A DNA stretch of 64,000 nt from Rubrivivax gelatinosus IL144 (lineage in GTDB: Bacteria > Pseudomonadota > Gammaproteobacteria > Burkholderiales > Burkholderiaceae_C), in NCBI RefSeq assembly GCF_000284255.1, contig NC_017075.1:4836001-4900000 (forward strand), in the 5' to 3' direction. The notes beneath the pieces were generated by a model. That model did not search any database. It was not told where the DNA came from and saw only the letters and a program-made list of their open reading frames with translations. The position numbers and the translations under genes were made by a program. Shown piece after piece: positions 10,492-19,599 of the stretch (the stretch's first letter is position 1; the number at the start of each line of letters is the position of its first letter).

Positions 10492-10497
10492 TAGAAT
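10492..10497 (+). promoter_or_regulatory. Possible -10 element of maeB
   Basis: TAGAAT lies 33 bases before the maeB ATG and matches the sigma-70 -10 consensus at five of six positions. No convincing -35 sits 16-18 bases upstream, so an activator may be needed; the divergent two-component system is a natural candidate. A Shine-Dalgarno AGGAGA precedes the ATG at a good distance. Confidence 0.35.
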
Positions 10498-10530
10498 CTT
10501 TGGCCCCTCGCGACGCCACCAGGAGACAGG

Positions 10531-12825
10531 ATGTCCAGCCCCGAAGACAAGCGCGCCGAGCTGCGTCGCGCCGCGCTCGAATACCACGAGCTTCCGACCC
10601 CCGGAAAGCTGGCCATCGCGCCGACCAAGCAGATGGTCAACCAGCGCGACCTGGCGCTGGCCTATTCGCCCGGCGTCGCCTTCGCCTGCGAGGAGATCGT
10701 CGCCGACCCGGCGGCCGCCTTCCGCTACACCTCGCGCGGCAACCTCGTCGCCGTGGTCACCAACGGCACCGCGGTGCTGGGCCTGGGCGACATCGGCCCG
10801 CTGGCCGCCAAGCCGGTGATGGAAGGCAAGGCGGTGCTGTTCAAGAAGTTCGCCGGCATCGACGTCTTCGACCTCGAGGTCCAGGAGAAGAACCTCGACC
10901 GCCTCGTCGAGCACATCGCCGCGCTGGAGCCGACCTTCGGCGGCATCAACCTCGAGGACATCAAGGCGCCGGACTGCTTCTACGTCGAGCGCAAGCTGCG
11001 CGAGCGCATGAAGATCCCGGTCTTCCACGACGACCAGCACGGCACGGCGATCGTCGTCGGCGCCGCGGCGCTGAACGCGCTGAAGGTCGTCGGCAAGCGC
11101 ATCGACGAGATCAAGGTCGTCGCCAGCGGCGCCGGCGCCGCGGCGCTGGCCTGCCTGGGGCTGCTGGTCAAGCTGGGCGTGCGGCGCGAGAACGTCTGGG
11201 TCACCGACCTGGCCGGCGTCGTCTACCGCGGCCGCACCGAGCTGATGGACGATGACAAGGCCCAGTTCGCCCAGGACACCGCGGCGCGCACGCTGCGCGA
11301 GGTCATCGAAGGCGCGGACATGTTCCTGGGCCTGTCGGCCGGCGGCGTGCTCAAGCCCGACATGGTGCGTTCGATGGCCGCGCGGCCGATCGTCTTCGCG
11401 CTCGCCAACCCGACGCCGGAGATCCTGCCCGAGGAGGTCAAGGCCGTGCGCGACGACGCCGTCATCGCCACCGGCCGCACCGACTACCCGAACCAGGTCA
11501 ACAACGTCCTGTGCTTCCCCTACATCTTCCGCGGCGCGCTGGACTGCGGCGCGACGACGGTGACCGACGAGATGGAGATCGCCGCGGTGCACGCGATCGC
11601 CGAGCTCGCCCAGGCCGAGCAGGACGACGCGGTGGCCGCGGCCTACGGCGGCCAGACGCTGTCCTTCGGCCCCGAGTACCTGATCCCCAAGCCCTTCGAC
11701 GCCCGGCTGATGATCAAGATCGCGCCGGCGGTGGCCGCCGCGGCCCAGGCCAGCGGCGTCGCGCTGCGGCCGATCGAGGACTTCGACGCCTACCGCGAGA
11801 AGCTGCAGGCCTTCGTCTACGCCTCGGGCCAGACGATGCGGCCGATCTTCAACATCGCCAAGCGCGCGACGGCACGCCGCGTGGCCTATGCCGAGGGCGA
11901 GGACGAACGTGTGCTGCGCGCGGTGCAGGTCGTCGTCGACGAGGGCCTGGCGCGGCCGACGCTGATCGGCCGGCCGGCGGTGATCGCGCGGCGCGTCGAA
12001 CGCATGGGGCTGCGCGTGCGCGAGGGCCTGGACTTCGAGGTCGTCAACGTCGAGCAGGACAGCCGCTACCGCGACTTCTGGCAGACCTACCACCGCATGG
12101 CCGAACGCAAGGGCGTGACGCAACAGGTGGCCAAGATCGAGATGCGCCGGCGGCTGACGCTGATCGGCTCGATGCTGCTGGCCAAGGGCGAGGTCGACGC
12201 GATGCTCTGCGGCACCTGGGGCACGACCGCCAGCCACCTGCACTACATCGACCAGGTCATCGGCCGGCGCGAAGGCGCCAGCGTCTACGCCTGCATGAAC
12301 GGGCTGATCCTGCCGGGGCGCCAGGTCTACCTCGTCGACACCCACGTCAACTACGACCCGACGGCCGAGGAGCTGGCCGAGATCGCCGAGATGGCCGGCG
12401 ACGAGCTGCTGAAGCTGGGCATCCAGCCCAAGGTGGCGCTGCTGTCGCACTCGAACTTCGGCACCAGCGACCAGCCCAGCGCGGTCAAGGTGCGGCGCGC
12501 GCTGGGCTTGCTGCGCGAGCGCGCGCCCTGGCTGGAGGTCGACGGCGAGATGCACGGCGACATCGCGCTGGACGCCCAGGCGCGCGCCGCGCTGATGCCC
12601 AACGGCACGCTGCAGGGCGACGCCAACCTGCTGGTGCTGCCCAACATCGACGCCGCCAACATCGCCTACAACCTGCTGAAAACAGCCGCCAGCGGCGGCA
12701 TCGCGATCGGCCCGGTGCTGCTCGGCGCGGCCAAGCCGGTGCACGTGCTGACACCGTCGGCGACCGTGCGCCGGATCGTCAACATGACGGCGCTGGCCGT
12801 CGCCGACGCCAACGTTTTGCGCTGA
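10531..12825 (+). CDS. maeB: NADP-dependent malic enzyme, malic enzyme-phosphotransacetylase fusion type
   Basis: This enzyme oxidatively decarboxylates malate to pyruvate, linking C4-dicarboxylates to pyruvate and NADPH supply. The 764 residues are the usual MaeB length: an N-terminal malic enzyme module and a C-terminal domain related to phosphate acetyltransferase. Key stretches are [14 protein letters not shown], the active-site [13 protein letters not shown], the nucleotide-binding [13 protein letters not shown] and [13 protein letters not shown]. In the C-terminal part [20 protein letters not shown] is typical. It is transcribed away from a DctS/DctR-like pair. Confidence 0.96.
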   Translation: MSSPEDKRAELRRAALEYHELPTPGKLAIAPTKQMVNQRDLALAYSPGVAFACEEIVADPAAAFRYTSRGNLVAVVTNGTAVLGLGDIGPLAAKPVMEGKAVLFKKFAGIDVFDLEVQEKNLDRLVEHIAALEPTFGGINLEDIKAPDCFYVERKLRERMKIPVFHDDQHGTAIVVGAAALNALKVVGKRIDEIKVVASGAGAAALACLGLLVKLGVRRENVWVTDLAGVVYRGRTELMDDDKAQFAQDTAARTLREVIEGADMFLGLSAGGVLKPDMVRSMAARPIVFALANPTPEILPEEVKAVRDDAVIATGRTDYPNQVNNVLCFPYIFRGALDCGATTVTDEMEIAAVHAIAELAQAEQDDAVAAAYGGQTLSFGPEYLIPKPFDARLMIKIAPAVAAAAQASGVALRPIEDFDAYREKLQAFVYASGQTMRPIFNIAKRATARRVAYAEGEDERVLRAVQVVVDEGLARPTLIGRPAVIARRVERMGLRVREGLDFEVVNVEQDSRYRDFWQTYHRMAERKGVTQQVAKIEMRRRLTLIGSMLLAKGEVDAMLCGTWGTTASHLHYIDQVIGRREGASVYACMNGLILPGRQVYLVDTHVNYDPTAEELAEIAEMAGDELLKLGIQPKVALLSHSNFGTSDQPSAVKVRRALGLLRERAPWLEVDGEMHGDIALDAQARAALMPNGTLQGDANLLVLPNIDAANIAYNLLKTAASGGIAIGPVLLGAAKPVHVLTPSATVRRIVNMTALAVADANVLR

Positions 12826-12835
12826 CTTGCTCCTT

Positions 12836-12861
12836 CCGACGCGCCCGCCACGGCGCGTCGG
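12836..12861 (+). terminator. Hairpin downstream of maeB
   Basis: CCGACGCGCC and GGCGCGTCGG form a perfect 10-bp stem with a 6-base loop, starting 11 bases after the maeB stop. There is no T-run directly after it. Confidence 0.5.
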
Positions 12862-12879
12862 CATAGACAAAGCGAACAT

Positions 12880-12919
12880 GTGTGCGCCTACTCACTTGGC
12901 GCGCACCTTGCCCTTTTTT
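12880..12919 (+). terminator. Intrinsic terminator downstream of maeB
   Basis: GTGTGCGCC (12880-12888) pairs with GGCGCGCAC (12898-12906) with one G-U pair, and a CTTGCCCTTTTTT tract follows. The T-run makes this the better terminator of the two hairpins between maeB and the RNase gene. Confidence 0.6.
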
Positions 12920-12930
12920 GAGGCACAACC

Positions 12931-12959
12931 TTGAGTTTTCCGCGGCCGGAAGGTACCAT
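12931..12959 (+). promoter_or_regulatory. Sigma-70-like promoter of the barnase-barstar pair
   Basis: TTGAGT (12931-12936) and TACCAT (12954-12959) are separated by exactly 17 bases, each matching four of six consensus positions. The GTG start of the RNase gene lies about 20 bases after the predicted transcription start. The promoter follows the maeB terminators, so the pair appears to be its own transcription unit. Confidence 0.5.
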
Positions 12960-12986
12960 CGCGGTTTGTTCTTTCAGGGTTGACCC

Positions 12987-13430
12987 GTGTTCTGGTCCGG
13001 TCAGGCCGACAGGAGTGGCGCGCTCCGACAGGCGGTTTGCAGAGGGGCTCTCGCGATCGTCATGGCCACAGGCCTGGCGTCCGGCGCAGCAGTCCATGCA
13101 CGCCCCGCCGCGCCCCCGTCCGACTCGCCCAGCGTCGTCACCCTCGAAGAACTCCCGGCCCAGGCCCAGAAGACCTACCGGCTGATCCGCTCCGGCGGGC
13201 CGTTCCCCTACCCCAAGGACGGCACGGTTTTCTTCAATCGCGAACGTTTGCTTCCGGCCAAGGCGCGCGGCTACTACCGCGAGTACACCGTGCCCACGCC
13301 GGGCGCACGCAACCGGGGCGCCCGTCGCATCATTTGCGGCGGCCAGCAAGCGACCGCACCGGACACCTGTTTCTATACCGCCGACCATTACGCGAGCTTC
13401 AGCCGGATCGCGGAAGCGGGCGCGCGGTGA
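12987..13430 (+). CDS. Secreted barnase-type guanyl-specific ribonuclease
   Basis: This is an extracellular RNase of the N1/T1 (barnase/Sa) family. The 147-residue precursor starts at a GTG and has an N-terminal segment with CRGALAIVMATGLASGAAVHA, a likely signal peptide. The mature part carries the family's catalytic set: Glu in YREYTVPTPG, Arg in NRGARRIICGG and His in YTADHYASF. Two cysteines (IICGG, DTCFYT) could form a disulfide. The cognate inhibitor gene follows 35 bases downstream. An alternative start at the ATG of MATGLASG would leave a very short signal peptide. Role in competition or nutrient release is inferred. Confidence 0.85.
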   Translation: MFWSGQADRSGALRQAVCRGALAIVMATGLASGAAVHARPAAPPSDSPSVVTLEELPAQAQKTYRLIRSGGPFPYPKDGTVFFNRERLLPAKARGYYREYTVPTPGARNRGARRIICGGQQATAPDTCFYTADHYASFSRIAEAGAR

Positions 13431-13465
13431 CACCTGTTTTTGAACCCCCAAGGAGGCACGCGACC

Positions 13466-13861
13466 ATGGAGTTGCAGACCGTCCGACCCAACATCGTCCA
13501 GGCGATACGGGCCTACCGTGTCGATGACCTGATGCAGGCCGCCGGAGGCGCCGGCCAGCATTTTCTCTACGCCAACCTGTCGGCTGCCCAGTCGAAGCAG
13601 GAGGTGCTGGAGGCGATCGCGGCGGCGTTCCTGTTCCCTGCCCACTTCGGCAAGAACCTCGACGCGCTGTACGACTGCATGACCGACCTCGTGCACAAGG
13701 CCGGGCCGCAGCCGGGCTTCGTCGTCGTGCTCGAGCAGATTCCCGACAACCCGCGTTTCGACCGCGAGGCGCGCGAGCAGCTGCTCGACGTCTTCCGCGA
13801 CGCCGCCGATTTCTGGGGCGAGCGGAGGATACCGTTCAGGTGCTTCTATTCTTTTCAGTAG
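13466..13861 (+). CDS. Barstar-family ribonuclease inhibitor
   Basis: This is the cytoplasmic inhibitor expected to neutralise the neighbouring barnase-type RNase before export. It has 131 residues from an ATG preceded by a strong AAGGAGG ribosome-binding site. The central AHFGKNLDALYDCMTDL is the barstar hallmark, in which the helix containing Asp residues plugs the RNase active site. The C-terminal QIPDNPRF and FFRCFYSFQ-like end are also typical. A hairpin follows the stop codon directly. Confidence 0.92.
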   Translation: MELQTVRPNIVQAIRAYRVDDLMQAAGGAGQHFLYANLSAAQSKQEVLEAIAAAFLFPAHFGKNLDALYDCMTDLVHKAGPQPGFVVVLEQIPDNPRFDREAREQLLDVFRDAADFWGERRIPFRCFYSFQ

Positions 13862-14037
13862 CCCGCTCCCAGGAAAACGGGTCATGGGAGCGGGCCACGG
13901 AAACGGCCCAGAACACCACCGCGGTCAAGCCGGCCGCCAAGACGGTCTCGAAGAACGGTCAGAACCCCAACTTCGGCATGAACATGCCGATGATGTGCAG
14001 CGCGTTCGACACCGCGGCCTGGCTCAACGCCGCCTGA
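13840..14037 (+). CDS. Possible small protein overlapping the barstar end
   Basis: A 65-codon reading frame opens with a GTG about 12 bases after a GGAGG motif and overlaps the barstar gene by 22 bases. From about codon 15 nearly every third base is G or C, as in real genes of this genome. The C-terminal half contains NFGMNMPMMCSAFDTAAWLN. I recognise no family, and a hairpin falls inside it. The reverse strand is about as GC-rich at third positions, so this may be an accident. Confidence 0.2.
   Translation: MLLFFSVARSQENGSWERATETAQNTTAVKPAAKTVSKNGQNPNFGMNMPMMCSAFDTAAWLNAA
13861..13895 (+). terminator. Hairpin directly after barstar
   Basis: GCCCGCTCCCA (13861-13871) and TGGGAGCGGGC (13885-13895) form a perfect 11-bp stem with a 13-base loop, beginning at the last base of the barstar stop codon. 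No T-tract follows. Confidence 0.5.
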
Positions 14038-14053
14038 CGGCGGCGGCGATCGT

Positions 14054-14818
14054 TCAGCCGGCGGCCACCGCGCGCGCGAGCGCCAGGTAGTCCGCCACCG
14101 GCACTTCTTCGGCGCGGCGCTGGAGGTCGAACCCGACCTCGGCGCCGCGTTGTTCCATCCAGCGTCCGAGCGTGTGGCGCAGCAGCTTGCGCCGCTGCGA
14201 GAACGCGACCGTCACCAGCTCGCCCAGCAGCGCCGCGTCGACGCCCTCGGGCGCCGGCAGCGGCAGCATGCGCACGATCGCCGAGTCGACACGCGGCGGC
14301 GGGTCGAAAGCCTCGGGCGGCACGTCGAGCACCGACTCGATCTCGTAACGCCACTGCAGCATCACCGACAGGCGGCCGTAGTCCTTGCCGCCGGGGCCGG
14401 CGGCCATGCGGTCGACGACTTCCTTCTGCAGCATGAAATGCTGGTCGACGACGTGCTCCACCGCTTCCAGCAGGTGAAAGAGGATCGGCGTCGAGATGTT
14501 GTAGGGCAGGTTGCCGACGACGCGCAACGGCCGCCCGGCGGCTGCCGCCAGCGCGGCGAAGTCGACCTTCAGCACGTCGGCTTCGACGACCTCCAGCCCC
14601 TGCACGCGGCGCAGCCGCGCCGCCAGGTCGCGGTCGAGCTCGACGACGGTCAGGCGCTCTATGCGTTCGAGCAGCGGCATGGTCATCGCGCCCAGGCCCG
14701 GGCCGATCTCGACCATCGCCTCGCCCGGCTGCGGGTCGATCGCGTCGACGATCGCGTCGATGATCGAGTCGTCGGCCAGGAAGTGCTGGCCGAAACGCTT
14801 GCGCGGCTGGTGCTTCAC
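14054..14818 (-). CDS. rsmA: 16S rRNA (adenine1518-N6/adenine1519-N6)-dimethyltransferase
   Basis: RsmA (KsgA) dimethylates two adjacent adenines in helix 45 of 16S rRNA late in 30S assembly. The product is 254 residues with the typical start [20 protein letters not shown]. The SAM-binding motif is [12 protein letters not shown], and the catalytic [15 protein letters not shown] stretch is near residue 105. It is the last gene of lptD-surA-rsmA, a conserved envelope/ribosome cluster, and starts 7 bases after the surA stop. Confidence 0.96.
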   Translation of the reverse strand: MKHQPRKRFGQHFLADDSIIDAIVDAIDPQPGEAMVEIGPGLGAMTMPLLERIERLTVVELDRDLAARLRRVQGLEVVEADVLKVDFAALAAAAGRPLRVVGNLPYNISTPILFHLLEAVEHVVDQHFMLQKEVVDRMAAGPGGKDYGRLSVMLQWRYEIESVLDVPPEAFDPPPRVDSAIVRMLPLPAPEGVDAALLGELVTVAFSQRRKLLRHTLGRWMEQRGAEVGFDLQRRAEEVPVADYLALARAVAAG

Positions 14819-14825
14819 GCGGGGC

Positions 14826-16139
14826 TCAGACCGGAGGCTCGCGGAACTCGATGTACGACCGATCGCGAAGGTCCTTGGCCCACTCGTTGTAGGCGTCGTC
14901 GAACTTGCGTTCGCGCAGCACGTTGCGCGCCTGTTCGCGCACCTGGCGCGCCTCGACCGGCACTTCGCGGCGCTCGACGACCTGGATCAGGTGCACGCCG
15001 AAGCGCGACTGCACCGGCTCGGAGACGCCGCCCACGGGCAGCTTGTTCATCGCGTCCTCGAACTCCGGCACCATCGTGCCGGGCGAGAACCAGCCGAGGT
15101 CGCCGCCCGACGGCGCCGAGCCGTCTTCCGAGTACTGGCGCGCGATGTCCTCGAAACGCCGCTGGCCGGCCGCGATCTGGCGGCGGAAGTCCGCCAGCCG
15201 ACGCTCCGCGACCTCGGGCGAGACCTGGTCGGAAGTGCGCACGAGGATGTGGCGGGCATGGGTCTGCGTCACGCGCACCGCGGTCGTCTCCTTGCGTTCG
15301 ACGACCTTCAGGACGTGGAACCCGGCGCCCGAGCGCACGAGTTCGGGCTTCACCTCGCCGGCCGGCACGTCGCGCACCGCCTCGACGAAGAGGTCCGGCA
15401 GGCGCGCCGAAGGCCGCAGCCCGATGACGCCGCCACGCTCCTTGTTGGAGTCTTCGGAGATCTCGCGTGCGACCGCCGTGAAGTCCTCGCCCTTGCGCAC
15501 GCGCGCCAGCGCCTGCTCGGCGCGAGCCTTGCGCGCGGCGACCACGGATTCGTCGCCGCCTTCGGGCACGGTGACCAGGATCTGCGCGATGTTGAGCTCG
15601 ACGTCGGCCTGGGTGGCGATGTTCTGCTGCGCCAGGTAGCGGTCGATCTCGCCGTCGGTGATGCGGATGCGCTGGTAGACCTCGCGCTCGCGCACCCGCT
15701 CGATCATGATCTGGTCGCGCAGGTTGGCGCGGAAACGCGCGTAGTCGATGCCTTCGGCGCGCAACCGGGCGCGCAGCTGCTCGGCGCTGATCTGGTTCTG
15801 CGCCGCCACGCTCTGCACCGCACGGTCGAGTTCGGGCTCCTCGACACGCATGCCGCTGTCGCGGGCATAGGTGACGACGGCACGTTCTTCGATCAGGTCG
15901 TCGAGCACGCGCTTGCGCACTTCCTCGACCGCGGGCTGCGGGCCGCCGGCACGCGCCGCCTCCTGGAGCACCCGCTGCACGCGAGTCTCCAGCTCGGCGG
16001 CGGTGACGGCCTCCTGGTTCACGATGGCGACGATGTAGTCGCCGTTGCGCTGGCGCTGCTGCGCCGGGGCCGTGACGGCCGCGGCAGCGAGCGCCAGCGC
16101 CAGCGCGGCGCGGCGCCAGGCGTTGAGGGATTCGGTCAT
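14826..16139 (-). CDS. surA: Periplasmic chaperone and peptidyl-prolyl isomerase SurA
   Basis: This periplasmic chaperone escorts outer-membrane proteins, including LptD, to the BAM complex. The 437-residue precursor starts [15 protein letters not shown], a signal peptide ending near APAQQ. A SurA N-terminal domain is followed by two parvulin domains, the first around [13 protein letters not shown] and the second around [15 protein letters not shown] to [15 protein letters not shown]. It overlaps lptD by four bases (ATGA), indicating translational coupling. Confidence 0.95.
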   Translation of the reverse strand: MTESLNAWRRAALALALAAAAVTAPAQQRQRNGDYIVAIVNQEAVTAAELETRVQRVLQEAARAGGPQPAVEEVRKRVLDDLIEERAVVTYARDSGMRVEEPELDRAVQSVAAQNQISAEQLRARLRAEGIDYARFRANLRDQIMIERVREREVYQRIRITDGEIDRYLAQQNIATQADVELNIAQILVTVPEGGDESVVAARKARAEQALARVRKGEDFTAVAREISEDSNKERGGVIGLRPSARLPDLFVEAVRDVPAGEVKPELVRSGAGFHVLKVVERKETTAVRVTQTHARHILVRTSDQVSPEVAERRLADFRRQIAAGQRRFEDIARQYSEDGSAPSGGDLGWFSPGTMVPEFEDAMNKLPVGGVSEPVQSRFGVHLIQVVERREVPVEARQVREQARNVLRERKFDDAYNEWAKDLRDRSYIEFREPPV

Positions 16140-18514
16140 TCGTCGGAGGAGATGGGGTCGCGGCGGTCTTCGCGCAGCAGGGTGTAGCCCGGGATATTGT
16201 CCTTCAAGACCCCGAGCGGGTTGGAGCCCAGGCGCGACAGCCCGACCAGCTCCAGCTGGAACATCAGCCGCGTCGTCGCTTCGCTGCGGCCGGTGGACAG
16301 GCGCTCGGCGACGAAGCGCCCGATCCAGCACCCGGCGTCGTACTCGACGCCGAGGATGGAGTCGGTGATGCGGCTGTCCTTGGTGCTGTAGTTGAAGCGG
16401 CCGACGCTGTACCAGGTGCCGCTGCAGGCCCCGCCGCCGCCGGCGGCCGCGCCGATCATCGAACGCGAACCGCGTTCGGCGGCGGTCGGCACGCGGCCGA
16501 AGAGCGGCCATTGCCAGCCGACCTCGACCTGCTCGCTCAGCCCGCGCGTGAAGCGGTAGGTGGCGCTGACGGTGCGGAACGGCCCGGGCGAATAACGCGC
16601 GCCGACCACCGAGCGCACGGTGCGCGAGATCTCGGGGCTGTACTGCACGGTGCCGTCCAGCGTCCAGCTCGGCACGAGCGAGGTCGAGCCGAGCAGCAGA
16701 AGGTCGGAGAAACGCTGGTCGAAAGGTTCGCCGTCGGGCGTGCCGTCGGCCTGGGGCGTGACACGCTGGTCCGAGAACAGGTAGCGCTGCACGACGCCGA
16801 GCCGGAACAGCTCCTTGCCGTTGACCGCGTCGACGACGCGCGAGGTCACGCCGGCCGTCAGCAGGTTCGAGTCGGAGACACGGTCGACGCCGGAGAAGGC
16901 GTTGGGCGTGTAGATCGACTGGAAGTTGAAGTCCTTGCCGAAGGAATCGAAGTTCGGCAGGTCGGACTGCTTCTCGTAGGGCGTGCGCACGTACAGCAGG
17001 CGCGGCTCCAGCGTCTGGCGCAGCGCGCGGCCGAAGCCCGAGGTCTCGCGTTCGAGCTCGACGCCGAAGTCCAGGCTGAAGGTCGGCACCGAACGCGAGG
17101 CGCTGCGTTCGCCGTTGGCCATGCGCTGGTCGGTGCGGTAGCTGGCGGCGTTGAACGCCAGCCGCGGCTCCAGCCACCAGCCCGGCTCGCCGAAGCGGTG
17201 CCCCACCGAGGCCAGCAGGTGCACGCGGTCGCCGGTGAGCCGGGTGCCGTCGTCTTCGCCGTCGGGCAGCGTGAAGCGGTTGAACTCGGTCTCGGCGCTG
17301 TAGCTCAGGCCCGCGACGCTGCCGCCCAGGCGCACGCCGGTCTGCGGGCTGCGCTGGTACGGCGAGATGACACGCTGGTCGCTGTCCTGCAGCACCTGCC
17401 AGCGCTGCATGCGCAGGTAGGCGACGCCCTCGGCCTCGCCCAGACGCAGCGGCTGCTCCACGTCGGCGTCCGAACTCAGCAGGCGCGGCGTCAGGCTGCG
17501 GCGCGAATCGGGGAAGTCCTTCCACCAGCCGTCGTCGGAGACGTGGCGCAGGTTGGCCGAGTAGAACGCCGAATCGCCGAAGCGGCCCTCGTGCTGCCAC
17601 TGCCAGGCGCTGCGCGAGCGGCCGGCGACCTGGTCGTGCGGCAGCAGGTCCAGGTTCAGCGTGCCGCCCAGCGAGGGCTCGAGATAGCGGAACTCGGTCT
17701 GCAGGCCGGCGCCGCGGCGCGTGGACAGCCAGGGCGCGATCGTCGCGTCGCGGTTGGGCGCGATGTTCCAGTAATAGGGAACGGTCAGCTCGAAGCCGCT
17801 GCGGCTGTCCAGCCCGATCGACGGCGGCAGCCAGCCCGACTTGCGCTCGTCGGTCAGCGGGAAGCTGATCTCCGGGCCGCCGAGGATGGGCACGCCGAGG
17901 AAGCGCAGCACCGCGCCTTCGGCGACGCCTTCGTTGGCGTCGAAATCCATGCGCACCGCGCGCGCCTGCAGCACCCAGTCGGGCTCGGCGTCGCCGTCGC
18001 GCGGGCAGCTGGTGTACAGCGCGTTGCTGAGCCGGGCGCGCGAGTTGTCGAGGAAGTCGATGCGGTCGGCGCGGCCGCCGGAGCCGAGTTCCGGGAACGC
18101 GAACTCGGGCTCGAGGAAGAAACCTTCGAAGCGCTGCACACGCAGCTGCAGCTCGGGGCCCCAGTAGATCGCGCCCTGGCGTTCGATGCGCACGTGGCCA
18201 CGCGCGATCGCCAGGTCCTCGGCCTGGTCGTAGCTCAGGCGGTCGGACTGGATCACCGTGCCGCCGCGGCGGAACTCGGCGTCGCCTTCGGCCACCGCGT
18301 CGAGGTTGGGGCGCGAACGCACTTCCTGCGCGCGCAGCACGATCGGCAGGCGGCGGCCGGCCTCGCCGCCGGGCGGGGCCGTGAGCTTGCGGTCGGGGAT
18401 GAGCTGCGGGGGGGATGGCGGCACGCTTTCGGCCGGGGCATCCGGGGCTTGCGCCCGAACACCCGCGCCGACGAACGCCAATCCCGCCGCCAGCGCCAGC
18501 GGTGTCAGTCGCAT
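16136..18514 (-). CDS. lptD: LPS-assembly protein LptD
   Basis: This outer-membrane beta-barrel inserts lipopolysaccharide into the outer leaflet with LptE. It has 792 residues and an N-terminal signal peptide (MRLTPLALAAGLAFVGAGVRAQ). The OstA-type N-terminal domain (LRAQEVRSRPNLDAVAEGDAEF, IQSDRLSYDQAEDLAIARG) is followed by a barrel rich in alternating hydrophobic strands. The C-terminus has the usual GIGRFVAE-type strand pattern. It is the first gene of lptD-surA-rsmA and is divergent from the amgK homologue, an arrangement widely conserved in Proteobacteria. Confidence 0.95.
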   Translation of the reverse strand: MRLTPLALAAGLAFVGAGVRAQAPDAPAESVPPSPPQLIPDRKLTAPPGGEAGRRLPIVLRAQEVRSRPNLDAVAEGDAEFRRGGTVIQSDRLSYDQAEDLAIARGHVRIERQGAIYWGPELQLRVQRFEGFFLEPEFAFPELGSGGRADRIDFLDNSRARLSNALYTSCPRDGDAEPDWVLQARAVRMDFDANEGVAEGAVLRFLGVPILGGPEISFPLTDERKSGWLPPSIGLDSRSGFELTVPYYWNIAPNRDATIAPWLSTRRGAGLQTEFRYLEPSLGGTLNLDLLPHDQVAGRSRSAWQWQHEGRFGDSAFYSANLRHVSDDGWWKDFPDSRRSLTPRLLSSDADVEQPLRLGEAEGVAYLRMQRWQVLQDSDQRVISPYQRSPQTGVRLGGSVAGLSYSAETEFNRFTLPDGEDDGTRLTGDRVHLLASVGHRFGEPGWWLEPRLAFNAASYRTDQRMANGERSASRSVPTFSLDFGVELERETSGFGRALRQTLEPRLLYVRTPYEKQSDLPNFDSFGKDFNFQSIYTPNAFSGVDRVSDSNLLTAGVTSRVVDAVNGKELFRLGVVQRYLFSDQRVTPQADGTPDGEPFDQRFSDLLLLGSTSLVPSWTLDGTVQYSPEISRTVRSVVGARYSPGPFRTVSATYRFTRGLSEQVEVGWQWPLFGRVPTAAERGSRSMIGAAAGGGGACSGTWYSVGRFNYSTKDSRITDSILGVEYDAGCWIGRFVAERLSTGRSEATTRLMFQLELVGLSRLGSNPLGVLKDNIPGYTLLREDRRDPISSDE

Positions 18515-18532
18515 TTGTAGAATCGATTATCC

Positions 18533-19598
18533 ATGAGCGACAGCCTGCCCACCGCCGCCGTCGCGTGGCCCGACGAGGGCCGCCGACTCGCCTTCGAGCA
18601 CTGGCTCGATTCCATCGCCGCACGCCACCAGATCGACCGCGCGACGCTCGCGCCGGCGTCGGCCGACGCGAGCTTCCGCCGCTACCTGCGTGTCGACGCC
18701 GGCCGCGGCAGCCTGATCGTGATGGACGCGCCGCCGCCGCAGGAGGACGTGCGCCCCTTCGTGCACGTCGCCGGCCTGATCGAAGCCGCCGGGCTGCACG
18801 CGCCCAAGGTGCTGGAGTGCGACGCCGAACAAGGTTTCGTGCTGCTCACCGACCTGGGCCGCAAGCTGTACCTGGACGCGCTGCGCGACACCGAAGGCCG
18901 CCACGCCGACGCGCTGATGCGCGACGCGCTGCGCGCGCTGGTGCAGTTCCAGGCCCATGTCGACGCCGCGACGCTGCCCGTGTACGACGAGGCGCTGCTG
19001 CGCCGCGAACTCTCGCTGTTCCCCGAGTGGTGCGTGCAGCGCGAGTTCGGCGTCACCTGGAGCGACAAGGAACACGCGGCCTGGAACCGCGTCTGCGACG
19101 CGCTCGTCGCCAGCGCGCTGGCGCAGCCGCAGGTCGCGGTGCACCGCGACTGGATGCCGCGCAACCTGATGGTGGCCGAGCCCAACCCCGGCATCCTCGA
19201 CTTCCAGGACGCGGTGCGCGGCCCGATCACCTACGACCTGGCCTCGCTGCTGCGCGACGCCTTCCTGTCCTGGGACGAGGCGCAGGAAATCGACTGGGCC
19301 GTGCGCTGGTGGGAACAGGCGCGCCGCGCCGGGCTGCCGCTGGGCGACACCGATGGGCCACGACTTCGGCGAGTTCTGGCGCGCGCTCGAATGGATGGGG
19401 CTGCAGCGCCACCTGAAGGTGCTGGGCATCTTCTGCCGCCTGAAGCACCGCGACGGCAAGCCGCGCTACGCCGAGGACCTGCCGCGTTTCTTCGACTACG
19501 CGAGCAAGGTCGCGATGCGCTACGCACCGCTGAAGCCGCTGCTGCCGCTGCTGCAGCCGCTGTCGGGCCGGCGCGTCGAGACCGGCTTCACCTTCTAG
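18533..19598 (+). pseudogene. amgK: Frameshifted N-acetylmuramate/N-acetylglucosamine kinase (AmgK-like)
   Basis: AmgK phosphorylates recycled peptidoglycan sugars at the anomeric position, feeding a MurU-dependent recycling route. The first 270 codons are in one frame, from MSDSLPTAAVAW through the phosphotransferase motifs VHRDWMPRNLMV and GILDFQDAVRG. At the GGG run 19355-19357 the frame breaks. The rest (HDFGEFWRALEWMGLQRHLK to ETGFTF) continues one base later in another frame. Removing one G restores a continuous protein of about 354 residues. The cause could be a real mutation or a sequencing error. No murU homologue follows, although many genomes have one there. Confidence 0.85.
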
Positions 19599-19599
19599 T

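Noticed and set aside
10393..12879. Very long open frame antisense to maeB (828 codons)
   Set aside because: It is the high-GC shadow of maeB: Arg/Gly/Gln/Val-rich, with no domain, and maeB itself is unmistakable.
13884..14090. Alternative 68-codon frame after barstar
   Set aside because: Its third positions lack the G/C bias of real genes and its translation is Arg/Gly/His shadow sequence.
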